Shown one piece after another: positions 1 to 7,676 of a stretch of 48,380 nt of DNA (position 1 is its first letter; each line of letters opens with the position of its first letter). The notes below the pieces were generated by a model. That model had not been told where the DNA came from, searched no databases, and saw nothing but the letters and a program-made list of their open reading frames with translations. Made by a program: the position numbers and the translations under genes. Origin of the DNA: an uncultured Christensenellaceae bacterium (lineage in GTDB: Bacteria; Bacillota; Clostridia; Christensenellales; UMGS416). The stretch lies in contig CALWDW010000017.1 of NCBI GenBank assembly GCA_944376795.1, forward strand, positions 1 through 48,380, written 5' to 3'.

Positions 1-79
1 AGAGCGCTTTCGGGAAGCTTGTCCGCTGCAATGAAAATAGAGGAACGGCTGCATGGATCTTGCAGCCGTTTTCTGCGTT
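1..79 (+). repeat. Direct repeat, copy 1, with hairpin
   Basis: This copy matches 240-318 at nearly every position; the visible differences are isolated substitutions. It contains a 10-bp stem (44-53 with 61-70) and a 7-nt loop, followed by a T-rich run, which looks like an intrinsic terminator read on the plus strand. It may end a gene lying left of the window. Confidence 0.75.
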
Positions 80-126
80 AGTCCAGGCGCCCTCACCCGG
101 AAAGGAACGAACGGATATGGAAATTG

Positions 127-188
127 CGGGGGAGGGAAACCTTTTGAGAAAGATTTTCCTCCCCCGGGCCCCCGCCTTTCTAAACCTT
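127..188. repeat. Palindromic repeat family, copy A (degenerate)
   Basis: The arms start with CGGGGGAGG and end with CCTCCCCCG (127-166) around the family's CCTTTTGAGAAAG-like centre. The stem is imperfect on the inner part. The asymmetric flank (CCTTTCTAAACCTT, 175-188) lies on the right, so this copy is in reverse orientation relative to copies B, D and F. Confidence 0.65.
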
Positions 189-239
189 GGGGGGGGAGGA
201 TGGGGCGGTTCAAAGGCGCGGGTTTTCAGCTGCGGACTG

Positions 240-318
240 AGAGCGCTTTCGGGAAGCTTGTCCGCTGCAATGAGAATAGAGGAACGGCTGCATGGGTCTT
301 GCAGCCGTTTTTTGCGTT
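240..318 (+). repeat. Direct repeat, copy 2, with hairpin
   Basis: This is the second copy of the 79-bp unit at position 1. Its stem is 283-292 with 300-309, then six Ts. The loop differs by one base from copy 1 while the stem is identical. Two terminators in series from a local duplication is the simplest reading. Confidence 0.75.
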
Positions 319-334
319 CGTGCAGGTTCTTTCC

Positions 335-401
335 CCCTAAGGTTTTGGGGGAAGGGGGGTTGGGGGAGGGGGCCCTTTTGCAAAAGGGCCCCCTCCCCCA
401 A
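335..401. repeat. Palindromic repeat family, copy B (perfect)
   Basis: Positions 360-401 form a perfect 42-bp palindrome with no unpaired centre. Its middle is CCTTTTGCAAAAGG and its outer arms are GGGGGAGGGGG/CCCCCTCCCCC. The asymmetric flank with AAGGTTTTGGGGG lies on the left (339-351). The palindrome core is identical to copy C, which lies in opposite orientation about 16.5 kb away. Confidence 0.85.
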
Positions 402-524
402 AGTCCCCAAAGCCTCCAAAGTCCCAACGAACCTGGGGGCTGGGGAATTTCTGGTGAGGGTTCTGCTTATATGTTTCTTGGCAGATGTTGCAAATCATTC
501 ATGAATGGAACCAACCTGCCCTTC

Positions 525-553
525 TAGACAAAAGCTTCCGTACAGGCTATAAT
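525..553 (+). promoter_or_regulatory. Sigma-A type promoter for the DUF624-like gene
   Basis: A -35 box TAGACA (525-530) and a -10 box TATAAT (548-553) are separated by 17 bp. Transcription would start near 560, leaving a leader of about 37 nt with AAGGAG at 583-588. Confidence 0.65.
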
Positions 554-596
554 AAGCTTATTACCTACGCAGACCGATGCAGAAGGAGCGTTATCG

Positions 597-1490
597 TTGT
601 TTAAGAACCTGTTTCAAAAGCTGTATGTGGGGAAAAACAAGGACGACCTCACCGTGGAGGATATGCCTACCAACCGATTTTCCCTCTTTGGCGCAGCGCT
701 GGGGGTGCGGCTCTGGCCGATGGTGAAGATGAACCTGCTGTTTGTTTTCTTCATCAGTCCATTGTTGTTTTGGACGGCGTACAATGTCATTGTCATCATG
801 AATGTCGGACTGGCCGCCCTGGAGGCGGGAGAGGATCTTACCAACGCCATTGCCCAGTATGTGACCGTTTACTTGATGGGGATGATCCCCTGCATGGCTC
901 TGGCGGGGCCTCCGGTGGCAGGGTTAACCTATGTCACCCGCAATTTTGCCCGGGATGAACATGCCTGGCTCTGGAGCGATTTCAAGGACGCCATGAAGGC
1001 CAACTGGAAGCAGTCCTCGGCCATGATGACGCTGCTGGGGGTAGTGCTGCTGCTGTTTTGGATGGCGGACAGCTTCTATGGCGCCATGGCGGAGAGCAGC
1101 ATGATCTTCGGTGTACTCCAATACTTGATGATCGTGTTGGTGGCGATTGTGCTGATGAGCGCCATCTACACCTTCCCCATGATGGTGACCTTTGACATGA
1201 AGTTTGGGGAGATCCTCCGCACGGGGATGTTTATGACGGTGGCCCGGTTGCACTTTTCGGTGCTGTTCGCGGCGCTGGCCCTGCTGCCCTTTTTCCTGCT
1301 GCTGGTGCTTAGCGCCTACTGGGCCTTTGGCTTGATGGTATTGGTGCTGTACTATTTGGTGTGGGGCTTTGCCTTCAACGGCTTCCTGCTCAATTCCTAC
1401 ACCAACGCTACGTTTGACCGCTTTACGGAGAAGGAGGAGCAGGAGCGTAAGGCGAAAGAAGAGGTCAACCCGGAGGATCTCATCGACTGA
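597..1490 (+). CDS. DUF624/YesL-like multi-pass membrane protein
   Basis: The product is a 297-residue integral membrane protein of unknown role. It has about five hydrophobic segments (roughly residues 40-65, 85-115, 140-155, 165-195 and 210-255) and a charged C-terminal tail ending in EDLID. The stretch GPPVAGLTYVTRNFARDEHA followed by a W-x-x-F-K-x-A-x-x-x-NWKQ pattern matches the DUF624 (YesL) family, often found near sugar transporters in Firmicutes. At 297 residues it is longer than a typical YesL protein (about 200), with extra N- and C-terminal parts. I chose the TTG start because AAGGAG sits 8 nt upstream and no better start lies downstream. There is no sugar transporter beside it here, so a link to sugar uptake is only by family analogy. 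Confidence 0.7.
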   Translation: MFKNLFQKLYVGKNKDDLTVEDMPTNRFSLFGAALGVRLWPMVKMNLLFVFFISPLLFWTAYNVIVIMNVGLAALEAGEDLTNAIAQYVTVYLMGMIPCMALAGPPVAGLTYVTRNFARDEHAWLWSDFKDAMKANWKQSSAMMTLLGVVLLLFWMADSFYGAMAESSMIFGVLQYLMIVLVAIVLMSAIYTFPMMVTFDMKFGEILRTGMFMTVARLHFSVLFAALALLPFFLLLVLSAYWAFGLMVLVLYYLVWGFAFNGFLLNSYTNATFDRFTEKEEQERKAKEEVNPEDLID

Positions 1491-1566
1491 CGGCTTCTTT
1501 TCCTGCCCGGTATGCCCTGGGGTATGCCGGGCTTTTTGTACAAACCATGCGGGGAGGGTGCATACC

Positions 1567-2319
1567 ATGGAGGCATACGAGGCGCTGGCGCGGGCCTATG
1601 ACCAGCTGATAACCCCCCAGGAGCGGGAGCAATGGCTGCGGGACGTACCCCAGCGCTTGGCGGAGGCGGGGGTTACGCCTCCCATGCGGGTGCTGGATCT
1701 GGCTTGCGGCACCGGGCAGCTGGCCCTGTGCCTGGCACAGGCGGGCTACCGGGTGATGGGGGTGGATCTTTCTCCCCAGATGCTGGACCAGGCTGCCAAG
1801 AACGCGCAGCGGCAGGGGGTGTTCCTGCCGCTGGTGCAGCAGGATATGCGGCGCTTGGATCTGCATCACGAGGTGGAAGCGGTGCTCTGCGTCTGCGATG
1901 GGCTCAATTACATGACGACGCCGGAGGACCTGCGCCAAGCGCTTGGGTCGGTGTGCCGCGTGCTGCGGCCGGGCGGGCTTTTCCTCTTCGACGTCAGCAC
2001 CCGGGAAAAGCTCCAGGCCATGGATGGGGAATTCTACGGCGAGGAGGAGGAGAACGTAGCCTACCTCTGGGAGAACCGCTTTGATCAGGCCAGCCAGTGC
2101 CTGACCATGGACATTACGTTCTTTTTCCAGGTGGATGCGGCCCGGGATCTCTTTCGCCGCCAGCGAGAACTGCACGTCCAGCGGGGACACAGCCGGGAGG
2201 AACTGGAGGCGGCGCTGACGGCGGCTGGCTTTGCCGTCCAGACGGTGGAGGAGGCGTTTACCCGGCACAGTCCGGCGCCGGGCTGCCAGCGCATACAGAT
2301 CACCGCCAGGAAGCGGTAA
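1567..2319 (+). CDS. Class I SAM-dependent methyltransferase
   Basis: The product is 250 residues. The SAM-binding motif I VLDLACGTGQ sits at residues 42-51, followed by an acidic strand end (GVDLSPQML) and a post-motif with LRPGG, typical of the UbiE-like Rossmann methyltransferase superfamily. The substrate cannot be inferred. The ATG at 1567 is preceded by GGGGAGGG and starts a sequence (MEAYEALARAYDQL) that aligns with the usual N-terminal helix; the frame is open further upstream, but that part is an unlikely extension. The gene lies 76 bp after the DUF624-like gene and is probably co-transcribed with it. Confidence 0.85.
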   Translation: MEAYEALARAYDQLITPQEREQWLRDVPQRLAEAGVTPPMRVLDLACGTGQLALCLAQAGYRVMGVDLSPQMLDQAAKNAQRQGVFLPLVQQDMRRLDLHHEVEAVLCVCDGLNYMTTPEDLRQALGSVCRVLRPGGLFLFDVSTREKLQAMDGEFYGEEEENVAYLWENRFDQASQCLTMDITFFFQVDAARDLFRRQRELHVQRGHSREELEAALTAAGFAVQTVEEAFTRHSPAPGCQRIQITARKR

Positions 2320-2421
2320 AAGAGAACGGGTCAAGCCCCTCTATCTTTTCGCCAATCGTCCCCATGGCATGGAGACGGCACATGTGTTATGATGACGAAA
2401 AATGCTCAGGAGGCTGACGTC

Positions 2422-3246
2422 ATGCGCATTAAGCTGCTGGGAACCGCCGCCGCGGAGGGATTTCCCGCCATATACTGTGTCTGTCCCGCTTGCCTGGAGG
2501 CCCGCCGGAAGGGAGGTCCCAATATCCGTACCCGCTCCGGGGCCATCATTGACGAGGATCTCAAGCTGGACTATGGTCCGGATACCATGGCCCATGTCTA
2601 CGCCCACAACCTGCGCCTGGATCGGATGCGCTACCTGCTGGTGACCCATTCCCATGAGGATCACTTTACTCCGTGGGAATTCTTTACCCGCCGTCCGGGC
2701 TTTTCTCACCTGGAGCCGGGTACGCCTCCTGTGGCGGTCTATGGCAACGCCAAGGTGGGAAGCATGCTGCGTCCCGCCGACCTGGAGCCTGTGGACGGAG
2801 TGCCCGCCTGGACCTTTACGGAGGTGCGCCACGGGGAGACTTACGAAATGGGAGATTACCGGGTGACCGCTGTCCACGCCAACCATGACCCGGCGGAGGC
2901 GTGCATGGTCTATGTCATCCAGAAGGAGGGACGCACGCTGCTCTATGGCCATGACTCCGGCTGCTACAGCGAGGCGTCTTGGGAAGTGCTGCGCCGATTC
3001 CGCTTTGACTGCGTGATTATGGACTGCACCTTTGGTCCCCTTTCCCATGAGGATGGGCACATGGGCTTCCCCCAGAACCGCCAGATCCGGGAGAAGATGC
3101 TCCGGGAGGGTATGGCGGATGAAAAAACCGCATTTGTTTCGACCCACTATTCCCACAACGGGCTGGCCGATTATGACGAGATGGTGCGGATAGCCCAGGA
3201 CAGCGGCATCCTGATCTCCTATGACGGCATGGAGATTCAGGTGTAG
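2422..3246 (+). CDS. MBL-fold metallo-hydrolase, PhnP-like
   Basis: The 274-residue protein carries the metal-binding signature THSHEDH (H76, H78, D80, H81), a HANHDP segment and a GHDSG motif, as in the metallo-beta-lactamase phosphodiesterase branch. Cysteines at 19, 21 and 24 near the N terminus recall the structural zinc site of PhnP (phosphoribosyl 1,2-cyclic phosphate phosphodiesterase). No phosphonate genes are nearby, so the substrate is open. ATG 2422 is preferred over the in-frame ATGs at 2389 and 2392 because CAGGAGG lies 8 nt before it. The gene is followed by a terminator at 3341. Confidence 0.75.
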   Translation: MRIKLLGTAAAEGFPAIYCVCPACLEARRKGGPNIRTRSGAIIDEDLKLDYGPDTMAHVYAHNLRLDRMRYLLVTHSHEDHFTPWEFFTRRPGFSHLEPGTPPVAVYGNAKVGSMLRPADLEPVDGVPAWTFTEVRHGETYEMGDYRVTAVHANHDPAEACMVYVIQKEGRTLLYGHDSGCYSEASWEVLRRFRFDCVIMDCTFGPLSHEDGHMGFPQNRQIREKMLREGMADEKTAFVSTHYSHNGLADYDEMVRIAQDSGILISYDGMEIQV

Positions 3247-3340
3247 GAGCCGAAGGAAGCGCAGCCGCCCTCCCTGCGGAGGATTTCGAGGAAAGCATGC
3301 GCCCGAGGGGCCCCGGTAAAACGGCCCCGGGAATAAGAAT

Positions 3341-3378
3341 GGCAGGACAGCCCTGGAAAGGGCTGCCCTGCCTGTTTT
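3341..3378 (+). terminator. Intrinsic terminator
   Basis: A 14-bp stem with one mismatch (3341-3354 with 3359-3372), loop GGAA, is followed by TGTTTTT. It ends the 597-3246 transcription unit. Confidence 0.8.
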
Positions 3379-3539
3379 TGGGGACGATGGCAGAGGCGAA
3401 GCAGCGCATAGGGGGGCCAACGGGCTGTGCGGCGAAGAGGTTCATTGGCTTTCGTGCGAGAGTCGGCTGCACCGTCTCCCTTGCCGGGCCCGTTTTGCCT
3501 GCGTTCCACCCGGGCGCTGCCGCTTTGCGGACGGCACGT

Positions 3540-4166
3540 TTAGACGTGATGGCGGGACAGCGTCAGGATTCCGGAACAGGGGGAAAAGGGCTCAAAACGA
3601 AGCTGGGGAAAGACGCGCTTCCATTCGTCCGCGGCAAAATAGATTTCCTCGGCGTCCCAATCCTCTCCGGCCTCCTGGCGGAACCGGTTTAGTGCGTCCC
3701 GCGTGCCAAAGGCTACGTCGCCAATCAGGAGCTGTCCGTCCGCCTTCAAAAGTCCCAGGAGGCGGTGAAGCAGCGCCTCCTTTTGCGGGTCTGTCAAGTG
3801 GTGCAGCGCGTAGGTTGAGACGATGAAGTCGTATTCCCTGTCCAGAAGGGGCGCAGCCAATCCCTGGGCGAAATCCCCCGGGTACAGATGGGCGTCCGGC
3901 ATTTTGGCCGATGCGATCCGGAGCATTTGGGGGGAAAAGTCTTGACCATAGATCTCGCAGCCCTCCTCGTAGAGCCTTGTGGTCAGGGTGCCCGTCCCCA
4001 GGCCGATATCCAGCACGCGAGGATGGGGCCTGGCCATGATCCGCTGGAAAATGCTCCCCAGGATGCGCTTGTATCCTGCGAAGGGGTAGCGGTCGGCCTC
4101 ATCCAGTACCCCTACCGTTTGGTCATAGCCGTTGGCCCATAGATCAAAGCCTTTGCTGTTGAGCAT
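3540..4166 (-). CDS. Class I SAM-dependent methyltransferase, YrrT-like
   Basis: The 208-residue protein has motif I VLDIGLGTGT at residues 51-60, the segment GQDFSPQML, and a later strand with LKADGQLLIGD. The N-terminal pattern of an F-D-x-W-A-x-x-YDQTV helix followed by a GYKRIL helix resembles Bacillus YrrT, a putative AdoMet-dependent methyltransferase near methionine-recycling genes. No such genes are beside it here. It is the last gene of the minus-strand run lgt, membrane protein, pncB and this one, lying 30 bp after pncB. The substrate is unknown. Confidence 0.8.
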   Translation of the reverse strand: MLNSKGFDLWANGYDQTVGVLDEADRYPFAGYKRILGSIFQRIMARPHPRVLDIGLGTGTLTTRLYEEGCEIYGQDFSPQMLRIASAKMPDAHLYPGDFAQGLAAPLLDREYDFIVSTYALHHLTDPQKEALLHRLLGLLKADGQLLIGDVAFGTRDALNRFRQEAGEDWDAEEIYFAADEWKRVFPQLRFEPFSPCSGILTLSRHHV

Positions 4167-4196
4167 AGCCGACTCCTATAGCTTTTGTTAAGCGGC

Positions 4197-5654
4197 CTAT
4201 TCCGCCGTGAATTCGTGGGGCGCTCCCTGCTCCAGCAGCCGCTCCTTGAGGTCGTAGAGCTTCTGGGAGAGGTCGACCTTGTAGGTATGGGGCTTGGTCA
4301 GGCGGGTATATTCTTCCCAGAAACTGGCCAGCTCGGCCTTGGCATGGGCCTGAATGTCCAAAAGCTTGGGCGAGCGATAGACGCACCGGCCGTTCCGGAA
4401 GATGGGGGCCAGCAGCTGCCGGCTTGTGAAGTCCTCCACCGTCATCCGCTTCCAGGGCTGGCTGGGATCGAAGATCATCAGCGGCTTTGTTTCGTCCAGG
4501 GTCTCGTCGTGGAGGGTGATCAGGTCGGCGATGGCTTTGCCGGTGGCCCGCTCATAGAGACGGTGGACGTCTTTGATGCCGGGGTTGGTGATCTTTTCCA
4601 CGTTTTCGGAGATTTTGATCCGGGGATAGATCACGCCGTCCTTTTCCTCGGCGCACATCTTGTAGACGCCCCCCAGGGCGGGATAGTCGTCGCTGGTAAT
4701 CAGGCGGGTGCCCACGCCCCAGACGTCAATGCAGGCGCCTTGGGCCCGCAGGTCGTAGATGGAGCGCTCGTCCAGATCATTGCTGGCGACGACCTTGGCG
4801 TTGGGGAAACCGGCCTCATCCATCATGCGGCGGGCCTGCTTGCTCAGGTACGCCAGGTCGCCGGAATCCAGCCGGATGCCGGTGGGCTCATAGCCCCGGG
4901 CCCGGAGCTCCTTGAATACGGTGATGGCGTTGGGCATGCCGCTGCGCAGGGTGTCATAGGTATCCACCAGCAGCAGGCAGTTCTGGGGGAAAATCTCGGC
5001 ATAGGCGCGGAAGGCCGAGAGCTCGTCGGGGAAGCTCATAACCCAGCTGTGGGCGTGGGTGCCGGCGACGGGAATGCCAAACATCTGTCCGGTAAGCACA
5101 TTGCTGGTGGAGGTGCAGCCGCCGATGATGGCGGCTCGGGCGCCATAGATTCCCGCGTCGGGGCCCTGGGCGCGGCGCAGGCCGAATTCCAGCACATTGG
5201 TCCCCTGGGCGGCCAGTACCACCCGGCTGGCCTTGGTGGCGATGAGGGTCTGGTGGTTGACGATATTCAGCAGGGCCGTCTCGATGAACTGGGCCTCCAT
5301 GACCGGGGCGTTGACCCGCACCAAGGGTTCGCTGGGAAAGGCAACCGTGCCCTCAGGCATGGCGTCGATGTCCCCGGTGAACCGCAGCCCCTCCAGCACG
5401 TGAAGGAACTCTTCGTCAAAGAGGTGCAGGCTGCGGAGGTAGTCGATATCCTCAGGGGAGAAGGAGAGGTTTTCAATGTACTCGATGAGCTGCTCCAAGC
5501 CGGCTACCAGAGCGTAGGCGCTTTCTCCGACCCGCTTGCGGAAGAACATATCAAAAACCGCGCGGTTGCCGGCCATACCCTTTTTGTAGTAGCCGTACAT
5601 CATGGTCAGCTGGTAGAGATCGGTCATCATGGTGAGGTTGCGGGATGGTTGCAT
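4197..5654 (-). CDS. pncB: Nicotinate phosphoribosyltransferase
   Basis: The 485-residue enzyme joins nicotinate and PRPP, with ATP, to give nicotinate mononucleotide in the Preiss-Handler NAD salvage route. The N terminus TDLYQLTMMYGYYKKG, the block EFGLRRAQGPDAG (156-168), GGCTSTSNV (178-186) and GTHAHSWVMSFP (198-209) are characteristic. H200 in the last block is the expected phosphorylated histidine. The length fits the roughly 480-residue Firmicutes form. ATG 5654 is chosen because AAGGAAAGGGGAT lies just upstream; the in-frame TTG at 5681 overlaps that site. It is probably read from the lgt promoter, though a 9-bp-stem hairpin (5686-5694 with 5708-5716) sits before it and may tune read-through. 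Confidence 0.93.
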   Translation of the reverse strand: MQPSRNLTMMTDLYQLTMMYGYYKKGMAGNRAVFDMFFRKRVGESAYALVAGLEQLIEYIENLSFSPEDIDYLRSLHLFDEEFLHVLEGLRFTGDIDAMPEGTVAFPSEPLVRVNAPVMEAQFIETALLNIVNHQTLIATKASRVVLAAQGTNVLEFGLRRAQGPDAGIYGARAAIIGGCTSTSNVLTGQMFGIPVAGTHAHSWVMSFPDELSAFRAYAEIFPQNCLLLVDTYDTLRSGMPNAITVFKELRARGYEPTGIRLDSGDLAYLSKQARRMMDEAGFPNAKVVASNDLDERSIYDLRAQGACIDVWGVGTRLITSDDYPALGGVYKMCAEEKDGVIYPRIKISENVEKITNPGIKDVHRLYERATGKAIADLITLHDETLDETKPLMIFDPSQPWKRMTVEDFTSRQLLAPIFRNGRCVYRSPKLLDIQAHAKAELASFWEEYTRLTKPHTYKVDLSQKLYDLKERLLEQGAPHEFTAE

Positions 5655-5685
5655 GGCGGGATCCCCTTTCCTTGAAATCAAATGA

Positions 5686-5716
5686 ACCCAAGGAATCGCT
5701 GCGGCGCTCCTTGGGT
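5686..5716 (-). terminator. Hairpin between membrane protein gene and pncB
   Basis: A 9-bp stem ACCCAAGGA/TCCTTGGGT encloses a 13-nt loop. On the minus strand it is followed by TCATTTGATTTC, a weak T run, so this could be a leaky terminator or a processing hairpin between the two genes. Confidence 0.4.
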
Positions 5717-5720
5717 GTGG

Positions 5721-6281
5721 TTATGGGTTGGGACTGGAGGAATCAGAGCCGGCGGCCGGTTCCTCCGGCGGAGGCGGCGTAGGCCGGCGTCCTCGGAAAA
5801 CCAGCTGATTGAGCACAATAATTCCTCCCACTGCCGTTAGGATTACGCCCAGGAGGGTCTTCCAAGAAAAGGCGCGGAAGCCCTGCGCCAGAAAAACTAG
5901 GCTTACAACCAGCAAAATGCAGATGGTAAGCCAAGATCCCTCCTGCCCCCGGGTGAAAAGCTTCTGCTCCAGCAGCCCCAGGGCGAGCCCCAAGATCCAT
6001 AACGGCCAGAGACGGTTCATCCACCGCCAGCCGACAATGCCGCAGGTAAGCATGAGAATGCCGTAAATCAGCATGACGCCGCCGCCTAGGATATACCCTG
6101 GCTGCCGCATGCCACCGGTGAAAAAGAGGATGTGAAGTATGACGGAAATGGCCAGCATCACGATACCCGGCACCATTTCTAGGGAGATGCTAATAAGCTG
6201 CAGCTCTCCCATCAGGATTAAAACGCCGGTCAGCAGGAGCAAGATGCTGCCCCAGATCGCGATAGGCTTGCGTCGGTTCAC
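5721..6281 (-). CDS. Small multi-pass membrane protein, unknown function
   Basis: The 186-residue protein has five or six hydrophobic helices (about 9-26, 37-56, 64-84, 90-106, 118-135, 141-160), a basic turn FRGRRP and a proline- and serine-rich C-terminal tail. The pattern IAIWGSILLLLTGVLILM followed by a WPLWILGLALGL helix resembles the helical LiaF/LiaI-type DUF5668 proteins. I regard that as a weak resemblance. It begins 18 bp after lgt and is clearly co-transcribed with it. Confidence 0.6.
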   Translation of the reverse strand: MNRRKPIAIWGSILLLLTGVLILMGELQLISISLEMVPGIVMLAISVILHILFFTGGMRQPGYILGGGVMLIYGILMLTCGIVGWRWMNRLWPLWILGLALGLLEQKLFTRGQEGSWLTICILLVVSLVFLAQGFRAFSWKTLLGVILTAVGGIIVLNQLVFRGRRPTPPPPEEPAAGSDSSSPNP

Positions 6282-6299
6282 GGGAACCCTCCTTTGCAG

Positions 6300-7445
6300 T
6301 TACGGCTTAGGTTTTTCCTGGACGTCCGCCGCTTCTGTGGATGCAGGCGCGGCCTCTTCGGCGCTTTCGGTTGCCGCTTCGGCGGATGCAGGCGCGGCTT
6401 CTCCGGCGTTTTCGGTTGCCGCTTCGGCGGATGCAGGCGCGGCTTCTCCGGCGCTTTCGGTTACCGCTTCGGCGGATGCAGGCGCGGCTTCTCCGGCGTT
6501 TTCGGTTACCGCTTCGGCGGATGCAGGCGCGGCTTCTTCGGCGCTTTCGGTTGCCGCTTCAGTGGGCGCGGATGGGGCTTTCTCAGCGGCGTCCGCGTTG
6601 GCTGTCAGCTCTTGGCTGATGGCATCGTCCGCCTGGGGCGCAACGGCGGGTACGCTCTCCAGCAGCAGGGCAGGATGCTTCTTGGCCAAGAGCGTCAGGC
6701 AGAGGAGGCCCGCGCACCCCAGGACCGCTAGAACGATGGCAAAGATCTGGTTGACCGGGATGCCGTTAACGTTCTGAATGTATGGCGCCTCCCGCAGGGG
6801 CTCTAGAGCGGCTCGGGCCACGCCGTAAATTACAAAATAGCTGCAGAAGGCCACGCCCCGAACCTTAGCGCGGCGGGTGATTACCAAATAGAGCACCAAG
6901 AAGGCCGCCAGGTTCCACATGGATTCATAGAAGAAGAGGGCCTGGTGCCAGGTGCCGGAGCTCTCAATGTATACCGACGCTGGGAAAAACTGCCAGGCGG
7001 GATTGGTAACAAGTCCGCCGTACACCTCTTGGTTTACAAAATTGCCCCAGCGGCCGATGGCCTGCCCCAGCGCAACGCCGGGAGCCAGTGTGTCGCACAG
7101 GGTGAGCAGATTGATCTTCTTCCACAGGGAGAAAATCACCACCCCAATGAAGCCTCCGATTAGGCCGCCATAGATGGCCATGCCGCCCTCCCACATGGCA
7201 AAGACCTTCCAAAATGGGCCGCCGGCGAACTCCTCCCAGCTCCAGATGACGTAATGGGCCCGGGCGCAGATAATGGCCAAGGGCACTACGATCAGCGCCA
7301 TATCGATGACCAGATCGGGATGCAGCCCCTTGCGCTTGAACATCTGCCTCACCACCAGGATGCCGGCCAGCATTCCCAGGGTGATGATGATGCCATACCA
7401 GTAGATATCTTTCCCAAAGATTGTAAACGCGACCCGATCGATCAT
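6300..7445 (-). CDS. lgt: Prolipoprotein diacylglyceryl transferase with repeat tail
   Basis: This 381-residue membrane enzyme transfers diacylglycerol from phosphatidylglycerol to the lipobox cysteine of prolipoproteins. It has about seven membrane helices, HYVIWSW (64-70), WEGGMAIYGGLIGG (85-98) and the Lgt signature GRWGNFVNQEVYG (131-143), plus an arginine in LREAPYIQ near the last helices. The catalytic core is about 260-270 residues; here it is followed by an unusual acidic, alanine-rich cytoplasmic or surface tail. Residues 296-370 are five 15-residue repeats of EAATESAEEAAPASA type. ATG 7445 has GAGGAGGT 7 nt upstream. It heads the operon with the membrane protein, pncB and a methyltransferase, from its own promoter at 7472-7500. 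Confidence 0.93.
   Translation of the reverse strand: MIDRVAFTIFGKDIYWYGIIITLGMLAGILVVRQMFKRKGLHPDLVIDMALIVVPLAIICARAHYVIWSWEEFAGGPFWKVFAMWEGGMAIYGGLIGGFIGVVIFSLWKKINLLTLCDTLAPGVALGQAIGRWGNFVNQEVYGGLVTNPAWQFFPASVYIESSGTWHQALFFYESMWNLAAFLVLYLVITRRAKVRGVAFCSYFVIYGVARAALEPLREAPYIQNVNGIPVNQIFAIVLAVLGCAGLLCLTLLAKKHPALLLESVPAVAPQADDAISQELTANADAAEKAPSAPTEAATESAEEAAPASAEAVTENAGEAAPASAEAVTESAGEAAPASAEAATENAGEAAPASAEAATESAEEAAPASTEAADVQEKPKP
6336..6560 (-). repeat. Five 45-bp tandem repeats inside lgt
   Basis: The unit encodes 15 residues and alternates A/V, S/N and E/G at three positions (EAATESAEEAAPASA, EAVTENAGEAAPASA and relatives). Because 45 is a multiple of three, gain or loss of units changes tail length without shifting frame. 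Neighbouring units are almost identical in DNA, which suggests recent expansion. Confidence 0.9.
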
Positions 7446-7471
7446 GGGACACCTCCTCGTAAGCTGCCTCA

Positions 7472-7500
7472 ATTATAGCCCTGTCAAAACCGTGCGTCAA
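7472..7500 (-). promoter_or_regulatory. Sigma-A type promoter for lgt operon
   Basis: Read on the minus strand, a -35 box TTGACG (7500-7495) and a -10 box TATAAT (7477-7472) are separated by 17 bp. The start would be near 7465, giving a leader of about 20 nt. Confidence 0.8.
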
Positions 7501-7642
7501 GGCAATCCGGCGGCCATTTCCATGGGATGTGGGACTTCATTGTATGCTTGGAGGGATACCGGCATGCACGGTCGCCTGGATTCGTCAGAATGTCCCATGG
7601 ATAGGCGACAGCGTATATGGCTTTTTCGTCATAGGGACAAGC

Positions 7643-7648
7643 TATAAT
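7643..7648 (+). promoter_or_regulatory. Probable -10 box for the DivIVA-like gene
   Basis: TATAAT sits 29 bp before the start codon, followed by AAGGAGG at 7664-7670. I could not find a convincing -35 box 17 bp upstream, so promoter assignment is tentative. Confidence 0.45.
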
Positions 7649-7676
7649 GAGCGCAAAGAACCCAAGGAGGCATTCC

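Larger units (their letters stand above)
1..596. other. Gene-free region with duplicated hairpin and palindromic repeats
   Basis: I see no credible gene here. The short open frames have no convincing ribosome binding site and run through repeats. The stretch holds two copies of a 79-bp direct repeat (1-79 and 240-318), each containing a terminator-like hairpin. Each copy is followed by one member of the dispersed palindromic family. A sigma-A type promoter and a ribosome binding site for the next gene lie at its right end. The left boundary of the window cuts the first direct repeat close to its start. Confidence 0.7.

Noticed and set aside
4185..5675. Long open frame (496 codons) antisense to pncB
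   Set aside because: It mirrors the GC-biased third positions of pncB, has Gly/Val/His-rich low-quality protein sequence and no ribosome binding site.
6336..6560. CRISPR-like array of 45-bp units
   Set aside because: The units are contiguous without spacers and are translated in frame as the Lgt tail.
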